From Burkholderiales bacterium (GTDB lineage: Bacteria > Pseudomonadota > Gammaproteobacteria > Burkholderiales > Casimicrobiaceae): a stretch of 64,000 bases of DNA. The translations under genes were made by a program, and so were the position numbers. Shown here in pieces: positions 1-9,814 of this stretch; the stretch's first letter is position 1; the number at the start of each line of letters is the position of its first letter. The stretch spans positions 62,001 through 126,000 of the forward strand of contig JADZDD010000017.1 in the NCBI GenBank assembly GCA_020851235.1, given 5' to 3'. A model generated the notes under the pieces. It saw only the letters and a program-made list of their open reading frames with translations, did not search any database and was not told the DNA's origin.

Positions 1-980
1 TCGCCTATGCCTTGCTCCGAACGCAGCATGATGGTCTTCCCCACCAAGGGCTGGCCGTGCCAGAGCGGGCAATCGTAGCGCACCCGTGTGGCCAGCATCG
101 GCGCCCGGTACCACCGGGATTCATATTGCGACCAGCCTTCACGAAGCCGACCGACGGTCAGCAGCGCGATGGCGTACGAGGCGCTCAGGAATGCGTTCGG
201 CGTTGTCGTCAGCACCTCCTCGCACAACGCGAGCGCCTTTGCCTGCTGGCCCGTCTCGACTAGCGCCACGGCAAGGTGGCCCGCGGTCATGCTGCCGTCC
301 CCGGTCGCGAGCCCCAGCGCTCGCGCGTGCGCGAAAGTCGTGAACGCCTCGTCGTCGCGCCCGAGCATCTTCTGCAAGCGCGCAAGCAGGCACCAGGCTT
401 CCTCGCTCGCCGGGAAGTGATCGATCGCCTGCCGGGCAGCCGCCTCGGCGGCGGCGCCGTTGCCGAGCGCCAACTCCACATGACCCAGGGCGAGCCAAGC
501 ATCGGGATAGCCGGGCGCGAGGGCGAGCAGCCGGAGGAAGCCGTCCTTCGCCTCCGCCAGGGCTTTCAGGGAGAACTGCGCCGACGACGCGCCGAACAGC
601 GCATCGGTACTCGATGGGGATCGCGCGAGCACGCGGGCAAAGCAATCGAGCGCGGCCTGCGCGCGACCCAGCGCGTGAAAACACCAGCCGGCATCGACGA
701 GAACATGATCGTCGACGTCGGGGAATTGGGTCAGGCGCGCGAAGAGGGCGGCAGCTTCGCTGAAGCGTCGCCACGCCACGAGAATGAGGGCGTCGGCATG
801 GGTCCGGGCATCGGCATCGTCGGATGCGAGCTTCAGACCGCCCGTCAGTGCGTCATCGCGGAGTTCGCCGCGCAAACGCTCGCGCAGCGCGCCGAGCCTC
901 GATTCCGTCGCGCGTGCCGGTTCCTCATGCGCCGTGCCGGCTTGGGTGTGTTTCCGGCCGAGGATTCGCCCCAGTCCCAT
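1..980 (-). CDS. TPR protein with start of a glycosyltransferase-like domain (partial)
   Basis: About 326 codons are visible and the 3' end lies outside the window. Translation from the ATG at 980 begins MGLGRILGRKHTQAG and runs into a series of helical, Ala/Leu-rich 34-residue-like units (for example YPDAWLALGHVELALGNGAA), typical of tetratricopeptide repeats. The last visible part reads GWSQYESRWYRAP, then PLWHGQPLVGKTIMLRSEQG. In large TPR proteins of the SPINDLY/glycosyltransferase-41-or-9-like group this motif marks the junction between the TPR array and a C-terminal transferase domain. The ribosome-binding site is poor, so the start is not certain. The gene follows the pilin gene on the same strand, beyond a likely terminator. 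A role in protein or pilin glycosylation is possible but is only inference. Confidence 0.75.
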   Translation of the reverse strand, partial: MGLGRILGRKHTQAGTAHEEPARATESRLGALRERLRGELRDDALTGGLKLASDDADARTHADALILVAWRRFSEAAALFARLTQFPDVDDHVLVDAGWCFHALGRAQAALDCFARVLARSPSSTDALFGASSAQFSLKALAEAKDGFLRLLALAPGYPDAWLALGHVELALGNGAAAEAAARQAIDHFPASEEAWCLLARLQKMLGRDDEAFTTFAHARALGLATGDGSMTAGHLAVALVETGQQAKALALCEEVLTTTPNAFLSASYAIALLTVGRLREGWSQYESRWYRAPMLATRVRYDCPLWHGQPLVGKTIMLRSEQGIG

Positions 981-1070
981 GCTGCAATTGTTGAGGGCTC
1001 CTGGTTCAGTCGCGGCGTTGACACCCGCCCGGCGCCCCAACGAGACCGCTTCGCCGCGAAGAGCCATAAC

Positions 1071-1100
1071 AAAGGGCCGACGGTCGGCCGCCGGCCCTTT
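1071..1100 (-). terminator. Rho-independent-like terminator of the pilin gene
   Basis: A near-perfect inverted repeat has arms AAAGGGCCGACG and CGCCGGCCCTTT, with one mismatch and a six-base loop. Read on the minus strand the hairpin is followed by TTTGTTAT. It starts 19 bases after the pilin stop codon, the expected place for its terminator, and separates the pilin from the downstream TPR gene. Confidence 0.7.
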
Positions 1101-1118
1101 GCTGTCGGGCGATGTCGC

Positions 1119-1532
1119 TTAGCGGAAGGACGACGGTACGAACCGCGCAGCACAGCTCGTCGAGCCGGTCCATGTCGGAATCGAGTTCGACGTCATACCC
1201 GACGGAGTCATGGTCAGCGTGCAGTTTGCTGGAGTCGCGCCGGTATTCTGCGAGGTTGCCGTGATCACGCCTGCGGCCACGGTAAGCGTAGACATGAACT
1301 GCGTGGTGAGCGTCTGGCAGCCAGCATTTGCTGTATCGGGCAGCGTCCCCTTGGTCGAATAGTACTCAGAAACCGACGTCTTGCACGCCGCGATGGCCGC
1401 GACCGGCTCGGACATCTTCGACCGCACCACATAGTCCTGATACGCAGGCAACGCGATGGCTGCCAGGATGCCGACGATGGCCACCACGATCATCAGTTCG
1501 ATGAGCGTGAAGCCTTGTTGAATGCGCTTCAT
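1119..1532 (-). CDS. pilA: Type IVa major pilin-like prepilin
   Basis: A 137-residue type IV prepilin, the size of PilA/PilE major subunits. The leader MKRIQQG ends in the Gly of the PilD cleavage site. It is followed by [20 protein letters not shown], with Glu at position 5 of the mature protein, and then the usual [16 protein letters not shown] stretch. Four cysteines lie at about residues 50, 72, 104 and 127; the last two are placed to form the C-terminal disulfide loop. The start is set by AGGAG seven bases upstream. The reading frame stays open further upstream, but that extension would bury the leader and is rejected. A sigma-54 promoter lies about 65 bases upstream, so control by a PilS/PilR-type system is expected, although no such genes are in the window. 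The product would assemble into surface pili for twitching, adhesion or DNA uptake. Confidence 0.95.
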   Translation of the reverse strand: MKRIQQGFTLIELMIVVAIVGILAAIALPAYQDYVVRSKMSEPVAAIAACKTSVSEYYSTKGTLPDTANAGCQTLTTQFMSTLTVAAGVITATSQNTGATPANCTLTMTPSGMTSNSIPTWTGSTSCAARFVPSSFR

Positions 1533-1596
1533 ATCGTGTCTCCTAGATTTGATTGACCACTCGTACAACGGCACCCAGCGATGCTGGACGTTGTTG

Positions 1597-1612
1597 AGCA
1601 ACGGCTGTGCCA
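1597..1612 (-). promoter_or_regulatory. Sigma-54 promoter of the pilin gene
   Basis: On the minus strand the sequence TGGCACAGCCGTTGCT matches the -24/-12 consensus TGGCAC-N5-TTGCT exactly. It lies 65 bases before the pilin ATG, which gives a leader of roughly 50 bases. Sigma-54 control of the major pilin through PilR is established in Pseudomonas and related bacteria. Confidence 0.85.
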
Positions 1613-1806
1613 GCGTTGCCAGCAGGGTGACCGCCTGTCGCCAACCCACGCAAGCCATTGATACGACGATGAAATTACGGAAAACCGCGCCGACGAACGG
1701 CGTCTCGTCGCAGGCGGCACGCCGGGGCTCGCGTGCGCGCCGACGGCGACCGTGCTTCACGGGTAAGGCCAGGTGACGCTACGCGGCACCCCGTGGCCGC
1801 TGCGGG

Positions 1807-2712
1807 TCAGGGGTGCGCGGCGAGTTCGAGCCGCACGCCCGCCACCTCGAAGGTGTCGCCGGGATGCAGGGGCGAGCCTTCGGGTGCCACCGCGGCGCCG
1901 TTGATGCGCAGCGGATCCTTGCCTTCGAGCGGGATCAGGAGATAGCCCCCGGCGTCGAGCCGGCGCACGACGGCCACCTGCACGCCGACACGACCGACGG
2001 TGAGATCAGGACCACGGAAGGCGACGGTACGACCACGGCTCGCACCCGAGAGCACGCGCACCGAGGGACCCGCCGGCACTGCTGCCGCTGCCGCGGTGGG
2101 AGCGGGGGCTGCCGCAGGGGATGCGGACGCCGCCACGGTCGGGCGCGGCGTCGCTGCGGAAGGCTCGGATGCCGCCGGTGGCTGCGGTGCAGGCGGAGGC
2201 GTCGATGACACCGACACGGGTACCGGTGCGACGTTGGTGGCGGCGAGGTGCCCGGCGAGGGCAGCGTCGAGATCGGCGGCAATGGGCTCGGGCCGCAAGG
2301 GCCCCGTGCGCATGCCCACGGTCACCGCGGGGCGCGGTGTGGGTCGCACGGCGGCCACGCGCTCGGGGATTCCCTTCGCCTGCCGCAGCACCATGTCGGG
2401 AGGCAGCGCGTCGGGCTTGGCGGTAACGTCGGCGAGGTACGTCAGCCGCTGGCGCCCGATGTCGATGGCGTCGCGGTCGCGCAGGAAGTGCTTGACGATG
2501 GGCTTGCCGTTGACGAGCGTTCCGTTGGTGCTGCCCAAGTCCTCGAGGAACGAATCGGCGAGGATCGTCACCACCTGCGCGTGCTCGCCGGACACGGCGG
2601 GAAACGGCAGGCACACGTCGTTGTCGGGGCGTCGCCCGATCGTGATGCGCTCGCGATCGAGGGGCACGTCGAGCGTCTTGCCGTCGGCGAGATAGATGAC
2701 GAGCTTGCCCAT
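1807..2712 (-). CDS. FHA-domain protein
   Basis: A 301-residue protein with an N-terminal forkhead-associated domain (about residues 1-95). It shows the conserved phosphothreonine-binding pattern: GRRPDND, SGEHAQV and LGSTNGTLVNG. A Pro/Ala-rich linker spans about residues 110-215. The C-terminal 85 residues (from about VRVLSGASRGRTVAF) look like a degenerate second FHA fold, because they keep the strand pattern and a GDTF/GRV-like layout but lack the SxxH motif. No signal peptide or membrane segment is seen, so it is probably cytoplasmic. It starts six bases after the PP2C phosphatase gene and is certainly co-transcribed with it. FHA proteins read threonine phosphorylation set by Ser/Thr kinases and removed by PP2C phosphatases. 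No kinase gene is nearby. Confidence 0.9.
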   Translation of the reverse strand: MGKLVIYLADGKTLDVPLDRERITIGRRPDNDVCLPFPAVSGEHAQVVTILADSFLEDLGSTNGTLVNGKPIVKHFLRDRDAIDIGRQRLTYLADVTAKPDALPPDMVLRQAKGIPERVAAVRPTPRPAVTVGMRTGPLRPEPIAADLDAALAGHLAATNVAPVPVSVSSTPPPAPQPPAASEPSAATPRPTVAASASPAAAPAPTAAAAAVPAGPSVRVLSGASRGRTVAFRGPDLTVGRVGVQVAVVRRLDAGGYLLIPLEGKDPLRINGAAVAPEGSPLHPGDTFEVAGVRLELAAHP

Positions 2713-2718
2713 CCTGCG

Positions 2719-3549
2719 CTATCCCTTCTTCTTCGCGAGCCAGCGCTGCGCCCACCCGCTCGCGGGAATGAACTCGGCCGGCACGCCGACCAGGATCAAC
2801 GAGATGTTGTCGCGGCCGCCGTTGCGATTGGCGAGGTCGATGAGCTCCCCGGCGGCAACCGCGAGATCGTCGTGCTTGGCCTCGACGATGGTGCGGATCA
2901 CCTCGGGCTCGACGGCGTCGGTGAGGCCATCGGAGCACAGGAGGTAGACGTCGTTGGCCTCGACGCGGTACTCGGCGATGTCGGTCGGCACGATCGCCTC
3001 GATGCCGAGCGCGCGCGTGACGAGGTTCTTGTTGAGCGAGAAGCGCGCCTGCTCGGGCGTGAGCACGCCGCTATCGATCTGCTCCTGCAGGAGCGAGTGG
3101 TCGCGCGTCAATTGTTCGAGCTTGTCGCCGCGCAGCCGGTAGCAGCGCGAGTCGCCGATGTGGCCGATCGACACGCGGTTGCCGCAAAAGACCGCGGCGA
3201 CGATCGTCGTGCCCATGCCGGCGCACTCGGGACGCGCCTGCGCGGCCTCGTAGATGCCCTTGTTGGCCGCGGCGATCTGCTGCTGGAGGAGGAGTGCGGC
3301 GTGCGTGAGCCCGCTCTGGATGTCGACCTTGCCGAGCGAGCGGCCGGACTGCAACTCGCGAATCATGCCGCCGCCAACGACGTTGACGGCGATGCCGCTT
3401 GCCACCTCGCCCGCGTTGTAGCCGCCCATGCCGTCGGCGAGCACGGCAATCCCGGCGATGCCGTCGACGAAGACCGCGTCCTCGTTATGCGAGCGCACCA
3501 TCCCCGGGTGCGACAGGCTCGCAACGTCGAGGGCGACGGGGGTGGACAT
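2719..3549 (-). CDS. PP2C-family Ser/Thr protein phosphatase
   Basis: A 276-residue Stp1/PrpC-like phosphatase. All metal-binding motifs of the family are visible: HNEDAVFVD near the N terminus, LADGMGGYNAGEVASG, IGDSRCYRLRGDKLEQLTRDHS, LCSDGLTD and GGRDNISLILV. The protein is soluble and close to the usual 240-280 residues. It is the first gene of a two-gene unit with the FHA protein, the arrangement found in bacterial threonine-phosphorylation circuits and in some type VI secretion loci. No secretion genes are present here. It would dephosphorylate Ser/Thr phosphoproteins in a Mn/Mg-dependent way; targets are unknown. Confidence 0.93.
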   Translation of the reverse strand: MSTPVALDVASLSHPGMVRSHNEDAVFVDGIAGIAVLADGMGGYNAGEVASGIAVNVVGGGMIRELQSGRSLGKVDIQSGLTHAALLLQQQIAAANKGIYEAAQARPECAGMGTTIVAAVFCGNRVSIGHIGDSRCYRLRGDKLEQLTRDHSLLQEQIDSGVLTPEQARFSLNKNLVTRALGIEAIVPTDIAEYRVEANDVYLLCSDGLTDAVEPEVIRTIVEAKHDDLAVAAGELIDLANRNGGRDNISLILVGVPAEFIPASGWAQRWLAKKKG

Positions 3550-3619
3550 GGAAGCGGCGGGGTCGGGTCGGCGAAAGCGTGGAGTTTATAACGGGAGGAC
3601 GGGCGCCCGGGTACCTGAG

Positions 3620-3706
3620 ATGGATAATCGCTACCTGCGCGTCATCCTCCTCGCGGATGGAGAAACGGTTCACAACGCGTTCTTTGACCGGCGTTTTCAA
3701 CCATGA
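3620..3706 (+). pseudogene. C-terminal remnant of a DUF4258-like toxin
   Basis: A 28-codon stretch reading MDNRYLRVILLADGETVHNA and then FFDRRFQP. It resembles the conserved C-terminal end of DUF4258-type proteins, which close with a pattern like RYLRV...V..AFFDRRF. The N-terminal two thirds of the family is missing: upstream in the same frame lies the phosphatase promoter region, not toxin sequence. The stop overlaps the start of the DUF2283 gene in ATGA, the coupling normal for such toxin-antitoxin pairs. The toxin therefore appears to be decayed by 5' truncation. The short length limits certainty. Confidence 0.5.
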
Positions 3707-3900
3707 GAATTCGATACTTTGCCGACACCGATACCTTGCTCATCGAGTTTCGCGATCTGCCTGTTGCCGAAACGCGCGATCTCGATGAGAACACGACGCT
3801 CGATGTCGACGCGAGCGGCAACATTTGCGCCATGACGATCGAGCATGCGTCGCAGCGCACCGACATTCCACGGTTCTCATACGAGCAGGTCGTCGCCTGA
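3703..3900 (+). CDS. DUF2283 protein (putative antitoxin)
   Basis: A 65-residue protein beginning MRIRYFADTDTLLIEFRDLP and ending in a SYEQVVA-like tail. The pattern of Y..D.DtLyI.f, then E.....D.....D.dg.....ieI, is typical of DUF2283 proteins. These often sit directly downstream of DUF4258 toxins and are thought to act as antitoxins. The ATG overlaps the stop of the toxin remnant (ATGA). No other gene lies between here and sucD, which is on the opposite strand; about 200 bases after the stop hold nothing recognisable. With the toxin truncated, this may be an orphan antitoxin on its way to loss. Confidence 0.75.
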   Translation: MRIRYFADTDTLLIEFRDLPVAETRDLDENTTLDVDASGNICAMTIEHASQRTDIPRFSYEQVVA

Positions 3901-4102
3901 CTGCGGTCCGTGCCTGGTACGCATCGGCTCCGAAAGGGCGTGATGAAACCGATGGGTCATCGCAAGATGCGTTCCATGACACTGAAGGGCTCCGGCACCT
4001 CGTTGGCGGAAGGTGCGCGCAACTCGACGCGCGCGGCGAGCTCGAGTCCCGTCGCCTTGCGACCTGCGACTTTGAGTCGCTACGGGGCCGGAGCCCCGCC
4101 GC

Positions 4103-4978
4103 TCACAGCACCGACTTCAGGAGCTTCCCCATCTCGGCCGGGTTCTTGGTGACCTTGATCCCGGAGGCCTCCATCACGGCGAGCTTCTCCTGCGCAGTGC
4201 CCTTGCCGCCGGAAATGATCGCGCCGGCGTGACCCATCCGCTTGCCGGGTGGCGCGGTCACGCCAGCGATGAAGCCGACGACGGGTTTTTTCATGTGGTC
4301 CTTGGCCCAAAGCGCCGCGGTCTCCTCGGCGCTGCCGCCGATCTCGCCGATCGTGATCACGGCGTCGGTGTCGGGGTCGTCGTTGAAGAGCTTCAGGATG
4401 TCGATGTGCTTCAAGCCGTTGACCGGGTCGCCGCCGATGCCCACCGCAGTGGACTGGCCCAGGCCGAGATCGGTCAGTTGACCCACGGCCTCGTAGGTCA
4501 GCGTGCCCGAGCGCGAGACCACGCCGATGCGCCCCTTCTTGTGGATGTGGCCTGGCATGATGCCGATCTTGATCTCGTCCGGGGTGATGACGCCGGGACA
4601 GTTGGGCCCGAGGAGCAGCGTCTTCTTGCCCTGCATCCGGTAGCGCGTGTTGACCATGTCGCGCACCGGGATGCCCTCGGTGATGCACACGACGAGGTCG
4701 AGTTCGGCGTCGACCGCCTCGTCGATCGCCGCCGCGGCAAACGGCGGCGGGACGTAGATGACGCTCACCGTGGCGCCGGTGGCCTGCTTCGCTTCCTTGA
4801 CGGTGGCGTAGATCGGCACGCCTTCGAAATCCTCGCCCGCCTTCTTGGGATTGACGCCGGCGACGAAGCACTGCTTGCCGTTGGCGTATTCGCGGCACAT
4901 GCGGGTGTGGAACTGGCCGGTCTTGCCGGTGATGCCCTGCGTGATGACCTTCGTGTTCCGGTTGACCAGAATGCTCAT
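4103..4978 (-). CDS. sucD: Succinyl-CoA synthetase alpha subunit
   Basis: A 291-residue alpha subunit of ADP-forming succinate-CoA ligase, a TCA-cycle enzyme that makes ATP from succinyl-CoA, ADP and phosphate. The N-terminal CoA-binding Rossmann domain includes [13 protein letters not shown]. The C-terminal ligase domain has the phosphohistidine loop [17 protein letters not shown]. The start [14 protein letters not shown] is preceded by GAGGGG. An in-frame ATG eight codons upstream is less likely. It lies downstream of sucC on the same strand with a gap of about 68 bases. A GGGGC/GCCCC hairpin just past the stop (about 4083-4096) lacks a T run. Confidence 0.97.
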   Translation of the reverse strand: MSILVNRNTKVITQGITGKTGQFHTRMCREYANGKQCFVAGVNPKKAGEDFEGVPIYATVKEAKQATGATVSVIYVPPPFAAAAIDEAVDAELDLVVCITEGIPVRDMVNTRYRMQGKKTLLLGPNCPGVITPDEIKIGIMPGHIHKKGRIGVVSRSGTLTYEAVGQLTDLGLGQSTAVGIGGDPVNGLKHIDILKLFNDDPDTDAVITIGEIGGSAEETAALWAKDHMKKPVVGFIAGVTAPPGKRMGHAGAIISGGKGTAQEKLAVMEASGIKVTKNPAEMGKLLKSVL

Positions 4979-5046
4979 GGGTAGCCCCTCAAAGTCACAC
5001 AAAGCGACGCGAGCGCGCCGCGGTGGTCGATCCTTGCGCCCTGATT

Positions 5047-6225
5047 TCAGTGAGCGGCGGCCTTGCCGCCGGCGGCGGCTACCACTTTCTCGGCCGCCTC
5101 GGCCATGTTGTCGGCGGCGATGATCGGCAGCCCCGACTTGGCGAGGATCTCGCGTCCGATCGCCTCGTTGGTGCCCTTCATGCGCACGACGAGCGGAACG
5201 TTGAGGTTGACCGCCTTGGATGCGGCGACGACGCCTTCCGCGATGGTGTCGCAGCGCATGATGCCGCCGAAGATGTTGACGAGGATCGCCTTGAGCTTCG
5301 GATTGCGCAGCATGATCTTGAAGGCCTCGGTGACCTTCTCCGCGGTCGCGCCGCCGCCGACGTCGAGAAAGTTGGCAGGCTCGCCGCCGTAGAGCTTGAT
5401 CGTGTCCATCGTCGCCATCGCGAGGCCCGCGCCGTTGACGAGGCAGCCGATGTTGCCGTCGAGCGAGATGTACGACAGATCGAACTTGGACGCCTCGACT
5501 TCGGCCGGATCCTCCTCGTCGAGATCGCGCATCTCGACGAGGTCGGGATGGCGGAAGAGCGCGTTGCTGTCGAAGTTGAGCTTGGCGTCGAGTGCGATCA
5601 CCTTGCCGTCACCGGTGATGACGAGCGGATTGATCTCGGCGAGCGAGGCGTCGGTCTCGACGAAGGTCTTGTAGAGCCCCTGCAGCATCGCGCGCGCCTG
5701 CGCCACGCTTCCTTCGGGCACACCGATCTTGCGCGCGACGTCGTCGGCTTCGGCGGCGGTCAAGCCCTTGACGGGATCGACGAAGACCTTGTGGATCTTC
5801 TCGGGCGTGGTCGCGGCGACGTGCTCGATGTCCATGCCGCCCTCGGATGACGCCATCAGCGCCACCCGCTGCGTGCCGCGATCGACGACCATGCCGACGT
5901 AGAGTTCCTTCCTGATGTCGGCGCCCTCCTCGATCAGGAGGCGGCGCACCTTCTGGCCTTCGGCGCCGGTCTGGTGCGTGACGAGTTGCATGCCGAGGAT
6001 CTCGCTTGCGCGCTGGCGCACCTCGTCGAGCGACTTGGCGACCTTGACGCCGCCGCCCTTGCCGCGACCGCCGGCGTGGATCTGCGCCTTGACGACCCAG
6101 ACCGCACCACCCAGCGTTTGCGCTGCCTTCACCGCCTCGTCGACGGTGAACGCGGGAATGCCACGCGGAACGGGCATGCCGAACTTGCGGAAGAGCTCCT
6201 TACCCTGATACTCATGGATCTTCAC
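5047..6225 (-). CDS. sucC: Succinyl-CoA synthetase beta subunit
   Basis: A 392-residue ATP-grasp subunit that binds nucleotide and succinate. It starts with the invariant [20 protein letters not shown], encoded from a GTG codon preceded by a strong AGGAGG. Further motifs are [16 protein letters not shown] for ATP binding, [18 protein letters not shown], and [16 protein letters not shown] near the C terminus. The reading frame continues open upstream, but homologues begin at KIHEYQ. The GTG overlaps the stop of the upstream DUF2889 gene (GTGA), so the two are translationally coupled. The order DUF2889-sucC-sucD recurs in betaproteobacteria, in my recollection. Confidence 0.97.
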   Translation of the reverse strand: MKIHEYQGKELFRKFGMPVPRGIPAFTVDEAVKAAQTLGGAVWVVKAQIHAGGRGKGGGVKVAKSLDEVRQRASEILGMQLVTHQTGAEGQKVRRLLIEEGADIRKELYVGMVVDRGTQRVALMASSEGGMDIEHVAATTPEKIHKVFVDPVKGLTAAEADDVARKIGVPEGSVAQARAMLQGLYKTFVETDASLAEINPLVITGDGKVIALDAKLNFDSNALFRHPDLVEMRDLDEEDPAEVEASKFDLSYISLDGNIGCLVNGAGLAMATMDTIKLYGGEPANFLDVGGGATAEKVTEAFKIMLRNPKLKAILVNIFGGIMRCDTIAEGVVAASKAVNLNVPLVVRMKGTNEAIGREILAKSGLPIIAADNMAEAAEKVVAAAGGKAAAH

Positions 6226-6812
6226 GAACGTTCCTCCTCGGTGACGCGGGAAGTGGTGGCAGCGGGCACGCCGCCGCGATACCACCGCGGATAGTAGCGG
6301 CGCACGGTGTCGCCGCGGGTGGCAAGCGCATGACAGCGGTCGAGCTGGAAGGGCTTGGTCTCGCCCGAATCCTCGCGGCGCAGGCTCGAAAACGTCTGGA
6401 TGGCGGCGGTCGGCAGATACGACAGCATCTCGGTCAGATGCGTGCAGCCGTGCACCCCGCCCAGCGTGTCGTGCAGCCGCTTGCGGAAGCCGTCGATGAG
6501 ATTCGCGCCGATGAGCGCCCGATACGCCGGAGTGATGGTGTGGCACACACCCGGATACGGCGAGCTCTCGGTGGAGGACTCGATCGCGTGGATCACGAAG
6601 GCGCGGTCGATCGTGGCGCGGATCCACATGTCGTGCACCGGGACACCGGAGGGCCGCACGCCGGTCAGGAGCGTGAAATCGTGGTCCTTGACGTCGGTCA
6701 GGTGCGCCTCGATGTCGAACAGGCCGTCGGAGCGCGCGAAGCCGTCGAAGGTCACCGTCCGGCGGTGCAGCCGCTCGCGGGCGACGGTGGGAAGTGTCAG
6801 CGGAGGCGTCAC
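6222..6812 (-). CDS. DUF2889 protein
   Basis: A 196-residue soluble protein matching the DUF2889 family. Visible features are the [20 protein letters not shown] opening, the W-I-RAT segment, and the conserved [18 protein letters not shown] block followed by [17 protein letters not shown]. The Cys/His in these blocks could bind a metal. The function of the family is not known. It heads the sucC-sucD unit and its stop overlaps the sucC start. That coupling suggests a link to succinyl-CoA metabolism, though this is inference. Confidence 0.88.
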   Translation of the reverse strand: MTPPLTLPTVARERLHRRTVTFDGFARSDGLFDIEAHLTDVKDHDFTLLTGVRPSGVPVHDMWIRATIDRAFVIHAIESSTESSPYPGVCHTITPAYRALIGANLIDGFRKRLHDTLGGVHGCTHLTEMLSYLPTAAIQTFSSLRREDSGETKPFQLDRCHALATRGDTVRRYYPRWYRGGVPAATTSRVTEEERS

Positions 6813-6946
6813 GGCGGGTGCTCGTTCGAGGTCTCGTCGAAAGACCGTTCCTGCGCGGACCCGCGTGGTCGACGGCTGGCTAGAATGGCGACAACGCCAT
6901 GATTTTACGACGCCGCGCGCACCGCCGGCAACGGGAGAGAGAACCC

Positions 6947-8425
<1,479 letters not shown>

Positions 8426-8465
8426 GGCGGATGTCCCGCGGCAGCGATGCTACGATGCTGCGCGC

Positions 8466-9683
8466 ATGACTCCGCATCGCGCCGATTGGCGCACCCCCAC
8501 TGCGGTGCTCGTCGCCGCATCGATCATCCTCTCGCTGGCGATGGGCATTCGCCACGGCTTCGGCCTCTTCCTGCAGCCGGTGTCGAGCGAACTCGGCTGG
8601 GGCCGCGAGACGTTCGCGCTCGCGCTCGCGGTGCAGAACCTGACCTGGGGCGCGACGCAGCCCTTTGCCGGCATGATCGCCGACCGCTTCGGCTCGGCGC
8701 GCGTGCTGGCGACCGGAGCGCTTCTGTACGTGGTCGGCCTCGTCACGATGTCGATCGCCACGTCGCCGTGGCTCTTCATCCTGACCGCGGGAGTGCTGAT
8801 CGGCGCCGGGCAGTCGGGCGTGACGTACAGCGTGGTCTCGGGCGTGCTCGGCCGGACGTATCCGCCGGACCGCCACAGCATGGTGCTCGGCGTCTCGGCC
8901 GCCGCCGGGTCGTTCGGCCAGTTCGCGATGCTGCCGGCGACGCAATGGATGCTCACGCACATCGGCTGGCACGGCACGCTCTACGGCCTCGCCGCGGTCG
9001 CGCTTCTCATCGTGCCGCTCGCGGCGGTCCTGGTCGAGCGCCGGCAGGCGATCAGCCACGCCTTCCAGCAGTCGGTGGGCGAGGCGGTGCGCGAGGCCTT
9101 CGGGCACCGGCCCTACGTGCTGCTGACGCTGGGCTACTTCGTCTGCGGCTTCCAGGTCGTGTTCGTCGGCGTGCATCTGCCCGCGTACCTCGCCGACCAC
9201 GGCCTGCCCGCGCACGTGGCGGTCACCGCGCTCGCGCTCGTGGGGCTCTTCAACATCATCGGCACCTATACCGCGGGCTGGCTCGGCGGACGTATCGCCA
9301 AGCGCTACATCCTGTCCGGAATCTACTTCGGGCGCACGCTCGTCTTCGTGCTCTTCTTCTTCCTGCCGCTGTCGCCCTTGTCGGTGTATCTGTTCGCGAT
9401 GACGCTGGGCTTCCTGTGGCTGTCCACGGTGCCACCCACCAATGCGCTCGTCGGGCAGATCTTCGGCGTGCGCTACATGGCGATGCTCACCGGCTTCACG
9501 TTCTTCTCGCACCAGGTGGGCAGCTTCCTCGGCGCCTGGCTCGGCGGCAAGCTCTACGACACGACGGGCAGCTACGACGTCGTGTGGTACCTCGCGATGG
9601 CGCTGGGGATCGTCGCCGGGCTCTTGAACCTGCCCATCGACGAGCGCGCGATCGACCGGTCGCGGGCCGCACCGGCGACGTGA
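8466..9683 (+). CDS. MFS transporter
   Basis: A 405-residue integral membrane protein with about 12 hydrophobic segments and the major-facilitator layout. The first segments run ILSLAMGIRHGFGLFLQPVSS with ELGWGRETFALALA, and the loop-2/3 motif is GMIADRFGSARVLATGALLY. The second half repeats it with GWLGGRIAKRYILSG. The shape matches MFS carriers of small organic acids (oxalate/formate and monocarboxylate-like groups), but the substrate cannot be told. The gene follows glpK closely and may be co-transcribed. It is probably an inner-membrane symporter. Confidence 0.88.
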   Translation: MTPHRADWRTPTAVLVAASIILSLAMGIRHGFGLFLQPVSSELGWGRETFALALAVQNLTWGATQPFAGMIADRFGSARVLATGALLYVVGLVTMSIATSPWLFILTAGVLIGAGQSGVTYSVVSGVLGRTYPPDRHSMVLGVSAAAGSFGQFAMLPATQWMLTHIGWHGTLYGLAAVALLIVPLAAVLVERRQAISHAFQQSVGEAVREAFGHRPYVLLTLGYFVCGFQVVFVGVHLPAYLADHGLPAHVAVTALALVGLFNIIGTYTAGWLGGRIAKRYILSGIYFGRTLVFVLFFFLPLSPLSVYLFAMTLGFLWLSTVPPTNALVGQIFGVRYMAMLTGFTFFSHQVGSFLGAWLGGKLYDTTGSYDVVWYLAMALGIVAGLLNLPIDERAIDRSRAAPAT

Positions 9684-9814
9684 GCGGCGCGAGGGTGCGG
9701 GTCGCCGCATCCGCGGTGGCGCGCCTGTGCCGCGCCGCCTTTGAGGTGCGCTACCATTCCCGACGTAGCGGCCGCCGACGGCGGCACGCATTCCACGCGA
9801 AGGAGTGATTTTCC

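Noticed and set aside
2248-3591. A 447-codon plus-strand open frame opposite the PP2C and FHA genes
   Set aside because: It is the antisense shadow of two well-supported genes in GC-rich DNA. Its translation is Asp/Arg/His/Ala-rich with no domain.
4083-4096. GGGGCCGGAGCCCC as a sucCD terminator
   Set aside because: The stem is short and no T run follows on the minus strand, so it was not listed as a separate feature.
3910-4152. An 80-codon open frame between DUF2283 and sucD
   Set aside because: It runs into the end of sucD on the other strand, has no ribosome-binding site and resembles no family. The 200-base gap is treated as empty.
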